A stretch of DNA of 64,000 nucleotides from Lumbricus terrestris (GCA_949752735.1 OX457036.1:15825433-15889432), one strand, 5' to 3'. Shown: positions 35,148 through 46,357, counted from the stretch's first letter. Numbers and translations: made by a program. Notes: a model not told the origin generated them from the sequence alone.

Positions 35148-35220
35148 TGGAGAACCGGGGTATCGATCCCCGTACCTCTCGCATGCTAAGCGAGCGCTCT
35201 ACCATGTGAGCTAGTTCCCC
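35148..35220 (-). tRNA. tRNA-Ala (anticodon AGC), copy 1
   Basis: The minus strand reads GGGGAACTAGCTCACATGGT, then anticodon loop CTTAGCATG, T arm GGGGATCGATACCCC and discriminator A. 73 nt, with a cloverleaf complete by inspection. Confidence 0.95.
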
Positions 35221-35790
35221 GTCCATGTAAACCGATGACATCACGCGACTAACTTCTCAGATCAGTGTTACTCTAGGCATAATTATTCGGGGCGAATACA
35301 GTGGGGAAAGGTCGTCAGATTTGATTAGAATTTAACAATTTGGGATAGGCTACTAGAGGAATGTGTATTTGATGCAAAAAGAGTCAAAAACTAAAAAGGT
35401 CATCAGAAACATTAGAGAAGAAACATTACAACAGAAGCCTAAAGATATATCCTATTAAAAAATTTAAATTGGTTATGCGAAACAAACAGAAAAACTGCTC
35501 CCTCTGTCAGCCCTATGCGCCTCAGCGGTTGCCGTCCACCCATCGAACGGCCGTTTCCCCCCCCCCAAACCTAGACCTACCCCAAGCAGGGGATTAGAAA
35601 CGACATTTCTCTTTTCTGCCTCTTCGGCGAAGACACTTCCAGGCAGTCTACCTGTCACTGGCAGCCATAGTCATGAGGGAAACTAGACTACATAACCGGT
35701 CAGTTCGAATCAGAAAATGTTTTATTAGTATTCACGTTTCACTTGTCCAGCTTTTTCAGATTTTTGCTCCAAACCTTCACTACTGTGTCG
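35221..35790. other. Intergenic between tRNA-Ala and tRNA-Lys
   Basis: No gene recognised. The end carries the CTTCACTACTGTGTCGAGG block also found at 33800. Confidence 0.4.
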
Positions 35791-35960
35791 AGGTTGGGTG
35801 GGGTGGTGAAGAATGGGTGGGGTGGGGTGGGTCGGGGTGGGTCGTGGTGGGGTGGGGTAGGTGAGGTGGGGTAGGTGAGGTGGGTGAGGTGGGGTGGGCT
35901 TGAGGTGGGGTGGGGTCGGATGGGTGGGGTGGGCTGGGGTTGGGTGGGGTGTGAAGCGGG
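35791..35960. repeat. Second G-rich (GGGTGGGGT)n tract
   Basis: Same composition and same left-flanking sequence as 33831-33983, so it is a copy of the same repeat. G-quadruplex potential on the + strand. Confidence 0.9.
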
Positions 35961-36040
35961 CGATTGGACATCGCCGTCCCAAGGCGAAAGAGGTTAGCAG
36001 CCTAATTATTTATTACAATGCTTGCAAACGAGCAGCAGGT

Positions 36041-36113
36041 GCCCGGCTAGCTCAGTCGGTAGAGCATGAGACTCTTAATCTCAGGGTCGTGGGTTCGAGC
36101 CCCACGTTGGGCG
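36041..36113 (+). tRNA. tRNA-Lys (anticodon CUU), copy 1
   Basis: GCCCGGCTAGCTCAGTCGGT, anticodon loop CTCTTAA, T arm GTGGGTTCGAGCCCCAC, end TTGGGCG. 73 nt, identical to the copies at 39093 and 50288. Confidence 0.96.
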
Positions 36114-37172
36114 CAACATTTTTTTATGTTTCTGTACTTAGCCTAATCATTAAGCCGTCGAAATTCCATACGAAAAGTTTATGACGCTAATAGAGATTTA
36201 GTCTCGAGATACGTGTTACGGTGTTTCACAAAAATGTTAAAACAGACATATACAAGCACAGTCTACAAATAGGGCTGTCAGCCTGTCAACCGTCCCAGAA
36301 TCGCCGGTATGGTCCCGGAATGAATCGACCCTGTGCACGAAGCACGCGTACCATGCCCTCCCAGATATTCTCGGAATTTATTGTAAAGACGCAACTCACA
36401 AAATGTTCTTATTTTGACACTATGCTCAACAAATAATAAATTGTTGCTAATAATTGTTGCTTAGCCTACAAGGATTTTTACATTCTGTGCTGTAGGCTAC
36501 ACGTACGTCATTCTAAAATGTATATTTATGAACAGCTCCGACACAGTAAAAAATTAATTGGCTACGATGTGGTTACGCTTAGCAAGGCTAATTCCGCCAC
36601 TGGTCGCACTCTGCCAGTACCAGTACCAAGCCTTTATAAAGGAGGAGGGCTCCGAGGGCGTCGACACTGATCCTTGTTAACGCACAGTGACGTACGTTAA
36701 ATTGCACCTAGGCCTATCGGCCCACTAGAGTTTACCTATAGGTTATATGCTACTGCAACAAGGTTTTTTACATGTAGACTATAGTAGCCTATAGTCCTAC
36801 GTCGTCTATAATAATGAGGAGGACAAGGTCCAAAAACTGAAGCAGCTGAGCTGCATGACATGATGAGCTGAACACTCTTTTGCAAGATGTGTTGCAAACG
36901 GACCGACGTAGGACACATTCCATGATTCGGACACAATGCCATTGAGTCTCAATGGTTTGTAAAGTTTCAAAATTTTCACCGAAGAACTTTTCCACATTAG
37001 ATTGTCAGCCATCAACAGCACTTTTCCACCTTTCTCTTTCTCGACCTTAAAGAGGATTGTTCTTAGGCACACGTAGCGTGCCGTAAAACTTGGCCACGAA
37101 GAGCTGTGGGCGAAGGATCGCCTGGATCTAAGAAGGCAAGATTTCTTAAGTAGATCACATAGGCCTAATGAT
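36114..37172. other. Intergenic, partial foldback similarity
   Basis: 36597-36690 (CCACTGGTCGCACTCTGCCA, then CCTTTATAAAGGAGG) matches an arm of the 27428-27960 element family. Overlapping minus-strand ORFs at 36736-37072 have no recognised family. Confidence 0.4.
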
Positions 37173-37525
37173 CAGGGCCGTAAATTGGGGAAAGGGTTGA
37201 AATTCCATTTCCACTTCTAAGGTCATGAAGAGAACGTGAAGGAATTCCCTCCCAGGCTCCCTAATATTACGAATATTGCTTTGCGGCAACAGTAATAGGC
37301 TAATTATTGTTATGCCGTGACAGGCAACCGAATAAACTGACTAAAAGGAAGAAATCTTCGTGAGCTCTCAGAGCGGTTCTGGACGGTCAGTAGACCTGCA
37401 TTCCACACTGTATAGTTCTTACATCTTTCGCTAGTAAATGCATTCTTTCGTTTTTACTTTATTTCATTTCAGGGGTGTTCGAACACCCAAACATCCCTAG
37501 CTACGGCCTTGGATTTGCGGCCCTG
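37173..37525. mobile_element. hAT-like MITE (TIR CAGGGCCG)
   Basis: Ends CAGGGCCGTAAATTGGGG and GGATTTGCGGCCCTG. No coding capacity. It directly abuts another MITE at 37528. Confidence 0.65.
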
Positions 37526-37527
37526 CA

Positions 37528-37716
37528 CAGTGGCGGCGTTACGGGGGGGGTTATAAGGGGCTAAACCCCATATAAAAGACTAAGCCACACCCTAAAAAAG
37601 GCCATCCGATTTTTTTACATTGAAATATCTCCACGATTTTCGACCTTTTTGATGAAAATGGGAATTTCCTCAGCGAGGCTTCAGCCCCGAAAACTGAAAT
37701 CCTGGCGACGCCACTT
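37528..37716. mobile_element. hAT-like MITE, family 2, copy 3
   Basis: CAGTGGCGGCGTTACGGG start and CTGGCGACGCCACTT end. Flanks GCCCTGCA and CCTCTGCA match at 6 of 8. The interior is similar to 23042-23334 (TTTTACATTGAAATATC). Confidence 0.75.
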
Positions 37717-37944
37717 CCTCTGCATGAAGGTGTTACCAGATGAACTAATTCACAAGGTATACAGTGTCGCTGATCTGTAGCGAGAGGTAGGCCTACGGGA
37801 TCGATATACCCCGTCTCTTCAGACTGTGATTGTTAGACAGAAGGTAACGTTTTCGAAATAAACGGGATGACCTAGATTTTCATGGAAAACAATTATCGCT
37901 AAAATAACCAAGATGTAGCGACGAGGCCACAGTTTAAAAAAATC

Positions 37945-38017
37945 TGGAGAACCGGGGTATCGATCCCCGTACTTCTCGCATGCTAAGCGAGCGCTCTACC
38001 ATGTGAGCTAGTTCCCC
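37945..38017 (-). tRNA. tRNA-Ala (anticodon AGC), copy 2
   Basis: Same as copy 1 except GAGAAGTACG for GAGAGGTACG after the anticodon stem. The cloverleaf is intact. Confidence 0.95.
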
Positions 38018-39092
38018 ATCCGTGTGATATGCCAGGCATCACGAGTCTTACTTCCTCTGCCTCTTAGGCGAAAGCAAAATCACTTGCAACAATACATAGG
38101 AAATCAGAGGCTATAACTGTAGCCTAGTTAGTTCGACTGCTCGAATAAGTAGGCCCTAGCTTCGAAGTCTCCCAACATAGCCTAGGCCTACTTATCAAAA
38201 TACTCCGGTCCTAGTTGAAACCGACTGGTTACTGCTGTAGGTTAGGCCTAATTGCCATTTCGTAATAGGAGCACAGTGTAGTTTGAAGTGGAATGTGATC
38301 AAGGCTTACCATTCGTTTCTAACTTCTATAACGCCATCCCAATAATGTCGAAGGTCTAGGCCTAGACCTAGCCGCCTCAAGTGAAAATGTAGGCTAATCT
38401 TTTGGAGACGTCCAGTCTACATAGACCTAGGACCTAATGGAATCCAAAATTCCCGCAATGCTATGGGAATGAAATAAGACAAGTAGCCTAGCCTATATCA
38501 TCGCTTGTTTATGGAATAAAAAATAATTGCCGACACATGAATTCTAATATTTTTACGCAGATTTGGGTCAAAAGATGGCGGATCATAAATTAGCCACACC
38601 CATTTCAAAGATCAGAAATCTACATTGGGCCTAGATTAAGGTTGACCGAAATCAAGCCCGACTTTGGATTAGGCCAGGGTGAGAATTGCCGGGGGGAGGG
38701 GGTTGGGGGTTTCAACCCCCCAGTCTTTCTTAGAGCCCCATGTTAAAGTATGTTTTTCACGTCAAAATTCCATGTGGATCATAGTCCAACCCCCCAGTTA
38801 TTTTTCCACAATTCTTACACTTGATTAGGCCTAGGCCTATCCTCGATTGGAATCGTAAGCCTAAGCCTCTTTTCTTGCTTCATTCCAAAAGGCTGGCAAA
38901 GATCCTGGCCAGACTCAAATGAAATTAGAAAAGACACTATAGGCCCATGGTTCACTCTTAGAAGCAAATTAAGCTTAGGCCCTACCTTAGTCCGCTTTCT
39001 GCAGACGAATGAAAGATCGGTCGATGGCTATTAGTTAGCCTAATAGACCAACGATTTGTAAGAATAGGCCAACTTTTGATCATCCTCCAGAT
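38018..39092. other. Spacer of a duplicated tRNA segment, with a small foldback element
   Basis: Segments such as AGATGGCGGATCATAAATTA (38573) and GATTTGTAAGAATAGGCCAA (39053) recur in the spacer at 49440-50287, so the Ala-Lys unit was duplicated with its spacer. A ~145-bp C/G-run foldback (GGTGAGAATTG ... CAATTCTTACAC) sits at 38675-38821. Confidence 0.6.
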
Positions 39093-39165
39093 GCCCGGCT
39101 AGCTCAGTCGGTAGAGCATGAGACTCTTAATCTCAGGGTCGTGGGTTCGAGCCCCACGTTGGGCG
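39093..39165 (+). tRNA. tRNA-Lys (anticodon CUU), copy 2
   Basis: Sequence identical to 36041-36113, and identical just downstream too (CAACATTTTTTTAT, a T-run terminator for RNA polymerase III). Confidence 0.96.
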
Positions 39166-39394
39166 CAACATTTTTTTATATTCTGTGGTTAGGTTAATGG
39201 CGCATACTAGGCTTAAAGACACAATCAAGCGTCATGGGTGGCCTAGTGCAGTTATAAAATAATTATTCGACCGGCACAATATAGGATAATTTTTCAAAAA
39301 CGCGCGATGTCGCAAGATGTTCTGAAAATCATCATCATGCCTGCAATTATGGCAAAAACAATATCTCGAAGACAATAAAGGTCTTCTACAGGAA

Positions 39395-39466
39395 TCCTCG
39401 TTAGTATAGTGGTGAGTATCCCCGCCTGTCACGCGGGAGAACGGGGTTCAATTCCCCAACGGGGAG
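39395..39466 (+). tRNA. tRNA-Asp (anticodon GUC), slightly altered copy
   Basis: TCCTCGTTAGTATAGTGGTG, anticodon loop CTGTCAC, end ACGGGGAG. Compared with 48852-48923 it has C-to-A before the T stem and G-to-A at the end of the T stem (CCCCAAC), which breaks one pair, so it may be less efficient. Confidence 0.85.
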
Positions 39467-39970
39467 TTCAAAATTTTATTTAAAAGTCGCTGATGATTTT
39501 TCACCAGCCTATATAATATTATTAGCCTACGAGTTGCTATTAAATAGCAACTCGTAGGCTAATAATATTATACTATAATATACTAATATACTAAATTTTA
39601 GTAGGCCTTAAATAATTAGGCCTATGTATGTCAATGAAAACCGAGTAATATTTCTCGGGTTGTCTTCTTGGTGTTAGCCTACCATCGACGATGACACCAT
39701 TTAACCTACCGTATGCGCATTCGACAACGCTTATCCGTCGTGCCAATCGTGAATCCTGTTCGCCCAGTGGTAATGTAATGTAATGTAATGTAATGTAAAT
39801 CTTCGAGAATTTCTCAGCGCCCACAAAAGCCACGTCAGGGAGACCATGCAGCTTATTCACCGGCGCTATTTCAAATCAAGTCCGCAATAGCCAGAGCTGC
39901 CGTTTTCGTTCCGGTGCCAGGTCAAAATCCGGGGAGGTCAAGCCGAGGAGACAGCGTGGTGCTACGGTGG

Positions 39971-40042
39971 TTGTCGGTGATGGTGGTGAGTGTCTTTGCT
40001 TGTCACGCGGGAGACGCGGTTCAATTCTCGGACGACGGGGAG
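39971..40042 (+). pseudogene. tRNA-Asp pseudogene
   Basis: GGTGGTGAGTGTCTTTGCTT, then GTCACGCGGGAGACGCGGTT and GACGACGGGGAG align with tRNA-Asp. The acceptor 5' strand and anticodon stem are mispaired. Confidence 0.75.
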
Positions 40043-40518
40043 ATGCGAAGTTTTGCAAAATTGAGTAGCAATCAAATAATTCTGTAGGGTCATAATTAAA
40101 CCATTAGACTTTTAGACCGATCATCAGAGGAGGTTCTTATTTGGCATCCAGAACAGAATTGATCTGAAGTATAGGCCCTATCATAACGTGCAACGAGAAT
40201 GGGTCAAGAAAACGTAGCCTACGTGACACTAGTCTAACACTAACCCGTTGCGGATTTTTTTGGCGAATGCATTTCTCCTAGGCCTATGGCTTCCCATACA
40301 AGGATTTTGAGCCAAATGTAGGCCTAGACCAAAAGAGCGCCTTATGAAATCAGAGGACTAAGTGGTCAGCGAATCACATGCTGAAAACACGTTGTGGGCA
40401 CAACAGAACATCGCCTTACATTAATTTTGACATCGTCAAATTATTTTCCATTCGTGCATTTTTTCTTTCAAGCTGGCTATACTCCAAATTAGGCCTATGC
40501 GTATAAGATGTAAAAAAG

Positions 40519-40551
<33 letters not shown>

Positions 40552-41440
40552 CGTTTGTTCAAATGATCATAGTCAAATGTCCGTATAGACCTCCACATAA
40601 AGTTCAGAGAAGTCAAATATATGTCATCAAGATACTCCAGTCTAAGTCCAAAGAGACAAGTGACTGCTGGAAATATTATTTCGTCCTAGGAGCACGTACG
40701 GTGCACTTTGAACTACGTGAGATCGACTCTACACTCAATACTTGTATACACCTAATAAATTTATAACGCTATCCTCATTATGTCAGTGGTCTAGTCGGTC
40801 TTCAAGTGAAAACGTACCGGGTAACTCATCAGACGTCCAGTTCACATAATATGGAATACATATTATATCAGCCTACCTTATAGGAATGAAAGACAATGTA
40901 CGTTATAGGAATGAAAGACAATGTACGTTATAGGAATGAAAGACAATGTACGTTATATGAATTAATTTAATGAAAGACAATTAATGCCTCGAAGACGTCG
41001 ATCTGTGTATTTTATTAATTGAGCAAAAGACAAGCATATACAATACACCTGCTTATGAAAAGTAAATAACTGGTGACAAAATCAATTCCAAGGTCCTTAA
41101 ACAGATTTGGGTTTGTCGGATCACGGATCACAATAATTAACAACACTCACTTCAAGGAAAAGTCTACGATGGAATTGAACGGGTCAATGTAGGGCCTGAG
41201 TGCAAGCAGCTAAGGTGCACTTCTGCGATCATTTGCCTATAATCTTATTATTCTTATAACAAAAGGAGTTTCTTTGAAATAGACCACGGATTGAGAATTG
41301 AGATAGCGTATCCTGCCAGTGTAGTGCGTTTGACCTTGATTTGATCACAACTGACTAAGTTGAGCGAGTCCTGTGCCTCAATGGCTTCCGTGGTGAAATG
41401 ATTACCTTTCGTTCCACGATTCCAAATTATTCACCATTGC
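40043..41440. other. Intergenic; partial third copy of the tRNA-spacer segment
   Basis: 40660-41160 resembles parts of the two tRNA spacers (GTGACTGCTGGAAATATTAT; GGATCACGGATCACAA) but holds no tRNA-Lys. It includes a TA microsatellite at 40518-40548 and three 25-bp units (ATAGGAATGAAAGACAATGT) at 40880-40956. Confidence 0.5.
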
Positions 41441-41855
41441 CTTGGCCGAATACAAGTTGGATTGACAACTGGAATTCTCGCTAAATATAAGACGCATTGT
41501 AGAAATTTATATTGTTTAAATTGGAGCTCGATTGTTGAAAAATAATTGCTAAGCCTAAATCTATTTAGATTGAAGTTAAAAGTTGGATTCACGAAGAATT
41601 TATTATTGCTGAAATAGAAGCTAATATAACGAATTCTTGCCTAAATGAAAGCTCGATTAATTCCACACTTGTTTAGAAAGTAAACGGCTACAATTTAGTT
41701 TTGATCAAACAAAAGGCTGCTACAATATTTTCAGTAAAAGTCTTTGTCTATTCTGATTTCCGGTAGCCTATACTATAAAGTTCTCATAAAATAAACGGCG
41801 AGGAGTTGCTGCTAAGAAACACGTTTGGGCTGCATAATATTATCATAATAATATT
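41441..41855 (-). repeat. Degenerate repeat related to the TAGAAGCTGGAT satellite
   Basis: Downstream of the NHL-type gene (its likely 3' UTR side). Short units with GAAATAGAAGCT and AAAGTTGGATTCACG wording resemble 48110-48425 and the interior of 62419-63226. Confidence 0.4.
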
Positions 41856-42676
41856 CTAATTAATTTCAAAGACAGCAATACTGCTGAACGACTGTGCCAC
41901 GAACAAATGCTTTTTGTTTGCACCGTAAAACAATTTGTAAGGACAACGAACATCGTTGAATTCATCTGACAGGAGAACTTGACCCCAAGTTAGAGCATTT
42001 GAGTCAAACAAAATCACTCGATTGTTGAAATAGTCAGCCACAAACAATCTGTTATTGTCCGAATCCAAAGACAAATCCTGAGGTTGCTTTAGCTCCTCTT
42101 GGCTCCTGGGAACAAAGCGACCAATCAATTGTCCATAGCTCGTCAGTTGACTAATTACCCATTGTTCATCGGATGGACCTTTGCTCAGCCCGTGCGTTAT
42201 GATGAAATTTCCAGCACATGTCTGAACGACATGAAGAGGATTCTTTATGTCTTGTGGCAAATCGAGACTGTTGACGAGCTTGGCCGTCAATGAGTAGATC
42301 TTGAGTTGACTTGATGGTTCACCTCTTTTCAGCACCAACAGATGACCTTTGTTTGACAAGGTCAGAGTGTATGGCCAGGTTACATTCTCGGTCATCCATT
42401 TTTTCGGTCGATGTTCTCCCGTTGTCCTTATTATCCAGATACATTTCTCTATACAGTCGCTTATGTAGAAACATTTTGATTCCCTGCTGTAGATAAAGTC
42501 GTACGGGTGAAGAATTTCGTTCAGCGCGATTTCTCGCAAAAAGCTGAAGTCATTCCCATCATCGAAGACTTTAATTGTACTTGGAAAATCACTTAGAACG
42601 TAGATTTTATCTTCAACCATGATGATCCCAACGTGAAATCGCCCAGTTTCCAATTTGTGAATAGGTGTCGCTGTCC
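41856..42676 (-). CDS. NHL/six-bladed beta-propeller protein, terminal coding exon
   Basis: Begins at a good acceptor (TTTGTTTTTAG, ending 42677) in phase 1 and runs to TAG at 41856, ~273 residues. Repeated blades are visible: VEDKIYVLSDFPSTIKVFD, SKCFYISDCIEKCIW, KGHLLVLKRG..LKIYS, NFIITHGLS, then the clearest NHL unit LSLDSDNNRLFVADYFNNRV and a last blade KKHLFVAQSFSSIAVFEIN. Such propellers bind proteins or RNA; no enzyme motif is visible. It may be the C-terminus of a TRIM/NHL-like or orphan NHL protein, but no RING or B-box exon was found. Phase matches the exon at 46191-46357. Confidence 0.75.
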
Positions 42677-42720
42677 CTAAAAACAAATACATTATGCCTA
42701 CTTTCTTAGACTCGTGCATT

Positions 42721-45403
42721 CGGGGAAATTACAAAGGAGAAGTTGATTCAAAGATCTCCTCCATACGTCACGATACCGCTCAATCTCCTCCTCCTATCTT
42801 CTCCTCTACGGACTGCCGCTTCACTGCTCTCTCCGAGATTACGGACATTGATCTTCGCCGTCTGATCCTCTCCTCGCCGCCTAAGTCTTCGGAGCTGGAT
42901 CCTCTTCCTCCGTTCCTTATCCAGGAATCGATAGACATCCTTCTGCCGTTCCTCACTCTTCTCTGCAACACTTCACTTCGTGAAGGGTCTTGCCGTCTTC
43001 CCAGAAGCGCTCGATCATCACTCCTATCCTTAAGCAGCCGACACTGGATCCGGCTGTTCCGTCTAGCTATAGGCCGATAGCTAACGTTGCTTTTATTTCT
43101 AAGATTATTGAAAAACTGGTTGCTAGTCAGCTGCTCAACTATCTGGACACCAAACACTTGCTTCCTCCCCGCCAGTCTGGGTTTCGCAAGGGCTATTCCA
43201 CTGAGTCCCTCCTTCTCCACCTCCTCTCGGATGTATATGGCGCCATCGATAGGTCCCGAGTCACTCTGCTGGCCTTATATGATGTTAGCGTCGCTTTTGA
43301 CTCTGTGGACCATGATCTTCTCCTATATAAGTCGTCTTTCATTATCCTTTGGGATTAGGGATTTGCCACTTGAATGGATCACTTCCTATCTATCGGAGCG
43401 CACCACCTCAACTATTTTCCACTCAACTCGGTCTCCTTGGTGTCCTGCTCCTTTTGGGCTCCCCCAGGGTTCCGTCCTGGAGCCTCTCCTTTACCTCCTC
43501 TTCATGGCTGACATAGAGGCCCTATTTGCCTCTTGTTCCCTTAAGAGTCACTCTTACGCTGATGACGTCCAGTCCTACACTCACTGTTCAGCGTCTCAAG
43601 CTGCCTCTGCCGTCCGACTTATGTCACATGCCACTGACTGCCTTACTGCCTGGATGTCATCCAACCGACTCCGCTTAAACCCTTCTAAAACCCAATATAT
43701 CTGGTTTGGAACTCGTCAACAGCTGAGTAAGATTGATCTGGGTTCTCTAGCCTCTGAATTCCCCACCTTTGTTTTTTCCACATCTGTGCGCAATCTGGGT
43801 ATCGTCCTGGACTCGGAGCAGTCTTTTGTTGATCATCTCAAGACCTTGACTCGCTCTTGTTACTGTGGAGACTTGGACTAATGCATTGCGTGGACGCACT
43901 GTGTGTTGACGGCCTTTGACCGTTTTATTTTTGTCCGCCTGCTTGTCTGCCTCCGTCCGCCTGTGCGCTGCATCCGCCTATCTGCTGCATGCACTGACTC
44001 GCCGCTTACGACTGCAGCCGACCGGTCTGGCTGGCACGCATCGCGCTCTGTCTGCTGTAAACGGGCAGGATTTCGCTGTTCGCCACCGACTCTCTGGTTG
44101 GCCACGAAGCGGACTAGAGGGACTGGCACTTGATACACGGTAAAACGTGAGTTCGAGTGGTGACCGACTTGCTTTCGGACGGCCTCGAAGCTGACCGATC
44201 GCGCTGCCGCTCGACACACGGTAAAACGTGAGTCCGAGTGGTAACTGACTGACAAGCGACTTCAGACGGCCTCGAAGCCGACTGGTCGACTGGCACCCAA
44301 CGCACGGTAAAACGTGAGTCCGGGTGTGGACTGACTACCAACTCCTGGTAAGGCCACGAAGCTAACCAGAGAGGCTGGCACTTGATGCACGGTAAAACGT
44401 GGGTCGAGTGGTGACTGATTATGAGAGTGGGTGTCGCGGCCCCTATTGACCTTGAGTACTTAAGCATCGGTCTAGGGGTTCCCTACTCTCATTAGAGGGG
44501 TTCGAACCCTCCGACGGCTGACTACAGACTGACGATTGACCCCGACTGCGGGAGGGATTCTTGGGATCGCTGCGGTCTACCTTTGGTCCCATTTCCAGTA
44601 TCGCTTCTGTTTCGTTTGTACCTTAATCGCCTTGTGTTTTGGAAACCAATAAATCTGTTTGAAACCTTAACCTGGTTAGTCTTTAGTCTACCGCTAAAGC
44701 CGGACCCGGATATATTTACACTTACGGGCTAGGGGTGGTGCTTTGGTCTCCTGGTGTAATTTGCCCAACCTAGTTCCGCTACATTACTACCATTTGCGTC
44801 AGCTGCGAGTCGTGTCTCGCTCTCTGTCTTCCTCTTCCGCTTCCACCTTGGTCCATGCCTTTATTGCCAATCGACTGGATTACTGTTCTTCTCTCTACTT
44901 TGGCCTTCCTCAGGTTCGTTTAAGTGGTTTGGAGGGGGTCCTGCGGGCGGCTGCACGCTTGGTGGGTGGCGTCCCTAAGTTTGGTCACATTTCTGACTAT
45001 ATTCGTGATGTCTTACACTGGCTTCCGGTTCAGTCACGCATTTATTTCAGGGTTACTTCTTTTGCTTGGCGCTGCGTCTTGGGCACAGCACCCTCCTATC
45101 TCTATGAGTTCTTCACCTTGACCTCAGCTGCTGTGGGTCGCCGATCTCTGTGCTCGGCCTCTAGAGGTGACTTTATGGTTCCTTATGCCCGCACTGCCAC
45201 TATGCAGAACAGGGCATTTTCGGTCACTGGACCTTCCGCTTGGAATGACCTTCCCTCTAACCTGCGTTCCCACCCTCGGAACATGTCTGGCTCTTTCTAT
45301 AGATTGCTTAAGACTTTTCTTTTTGACCGGGCTTGGGTCGGGAGCGCCTCTGAGTAGACTCCTTGAAGGGGCGCTATATAAATTACATAGATAGATAGAT
45401 AGA
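42721..45403 (+). mobile_element. CR1/L2-like LINE, ORF2 frameshifted and split by a solo LTR
   Basis: Order of blocks: ILSSPPKSSELDPLPPFLI, then SYRPIANVAFISKIIEKLVA (fingers), LYDVSVAFDSVDHDLL (motif A), GLPQGSVLEPLLYLLF (motif B), SYADDVQSY (motif C), thumb SNRLRLNPSKTQYIWFG, a break at 43863, then ANRLDYCSSLYFGLPQ to AWVGSASE, stop 45357. Frameshifts near 42990 and 43345 inactivate it. The endonuclease is missing (5' truncation). The 3' end is GGCGCTATATAAATTAC plus a GATA tail. Confidence 0.88.
43864..44783. mobile_element. Solo LTR (920 bp) with TTAC target duplication
   Basis: TGTGGAGACTTGG start, GTTCCGCTACA end (TG...CA). Direct repeats TTAC lie at 43860-43863 and 44784-44787. Removing it makes the LINE frame continuous (SC then YYHLRQLR). 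It contains four or five ~80-bp tandem units with ACGGTAAAACGTGAGTC (44135-44405) and CCAATAAATCTG, a polyadenylation signal, near 44645. No internal retroelement genes remain. Confidence 0.88.
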
Positions 45404-45409
45404 TTCATC

Positions 45410-45690
45410 CTGGAACGACATGACTGGAGTTGATATTTTCATCGGACAAAATAATAATGGGGAAGTTGATTCCTCCTGGATCAGAGTGACTTATGGAGGT
45501 GATTCTTCGTAGAATGTATAAAATGGTGAGTCGACTTTTCCTAGGACACAGAATGGGATATCGATTCCTCCTAGGAACCAGGTCCAAGTGACTTGTGGTG
45601 TTGATTCTATCTATAGGAACCAAGTGACTTGTGGTGTTGATTCCTCCTATAGGAACCAAGTGACTTGTGGTGTTGATTCCTTATCGAACA
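45410..45690. repeat. Tandem repeat; 36-bp units at the 3' end
   Basis: GGAACCAAGTGACTTGTGGT-type units with a 36-bp period (about 45582-45690), preceded by looser units with GAAGTTGATTCCTCC. Located in the NHL gene intron. Confidence 0.8.
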
Positions 45691-45996
45691 ATTTCATTTG
45701 GCACAAAATTTAATTAAGTGTGAAACTTACTAAGTGATAGTATTTGATTCATCACAGGACAAACATAATGGGCGAGTTCTACTAATTCTTATCAGATCAA
45801 TAGGGAACTCGTTGAGGCTGAGCTAAGTGAGCCATCGGACACCTGAAACTGGATATTTCAATAAATTTCAATAAAGCTTAGCCACGAACTCAATGTGACC
45901 GAGTCAGTTCTAGGTAAACACGCAGACGGTAAACTTGTCTTCATAATTAATCCTCCACCAGGTAGCCTATGTTACGAAAGCTGGCAAAGTTGTACC

Positions 45997-46183
45997 CAGG
46001 GCTGTTTTTAAGGAATTTTAAGAACTGCACAAACCCTTTCTTTGCCTTCCCATCCTACATGGTAAATTACTCCAACTCGCAGGACAATGACCTTTTTCAC
46101 TAGTTTTTACTGCACAGAATTGCTTCTACAACTGCATTTAGAACTGCACATTTTGTGTACAACTGCACTTTAAAAAAGCCCTG
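45997..46183. mobile_element. MITE of the CAGGGCTGTTTTTAA family, copy 2, at a splice donor
   Basis: Perfect 8-bp duplications GTTGTACC at 45989-45996 and 46184-46191. Starts CAGGGCTGTTTTTAAGG and ends AAAAAAGCCCTG. The right duplication includes the last exon base and the GT donor of the NHL-type gene on the opposite strand. Confidence 0.93.
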
Positions 46184-46190
46184 GTTGTAC

Positions 46191-46357
46191 CTGGTTGAGT
46201 GACTGGAGTCCTCGACCTCAAGGTCTGTCGATGTCTATCGTGTTCCAGTACACTTCGAAGTCGAGTGTTTTCCACTGCCTGGATCTCCCGTTCCTCCATT
46301 ACCGGCTGTGAACAGGAGACATCTTCAGAAGAGATGGCTAGAGTAGGAAATCTGATT
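46191..46357 (-). CDS. Upstream internal exon of the NHL-type gene (predicted)
   Basis: Acceptor TTTTCTTACCACTAG ends at 46358; donor CAG|GTACAA at 46190. 167 bp with no stop in one frame: 1 nt, 55 codons, 1 nt. It encodes IRFPTLAISSEDVSCSQPV, then MEEREIQAVENTRLRSVLEH, a charged helix-prone segment. Its end phase (1) matches the start of the exon at 42676, giving TQP-G-TATPIHKLE. No family is recognised. Further 5' exons were not found. Confidence 0.5.

Larger units (their letters stand above)
42677..46190 (-). other. Intron of the NHL-type gene, filled by transposons
   Basis: GT donor at 46190-46189 and AG acceptor at 42678-42677, 3.5 kb. It holds a + strand LINE split by a solo LTR, a 36-bp tandem repeat and a MITE that starts 7 bp inside the donor. 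Confidence 0.65.

Noticed and set aside
33818..35982. Pro/His/Thr-rich ORFs on the minus strand
   Set aside because: Shadows of the G-rich tracts at 33831-33983 and 35791-35960.
42694..42720. Extension of the NHL exon upstream to ATG at 42719
   Set aside because: A strong acceptor lies at 42677 and the residues before it (MHESKKVGIMYLFL) show no conservation pattern. Phase agreement with the 46191-46357 exon favours splicing.
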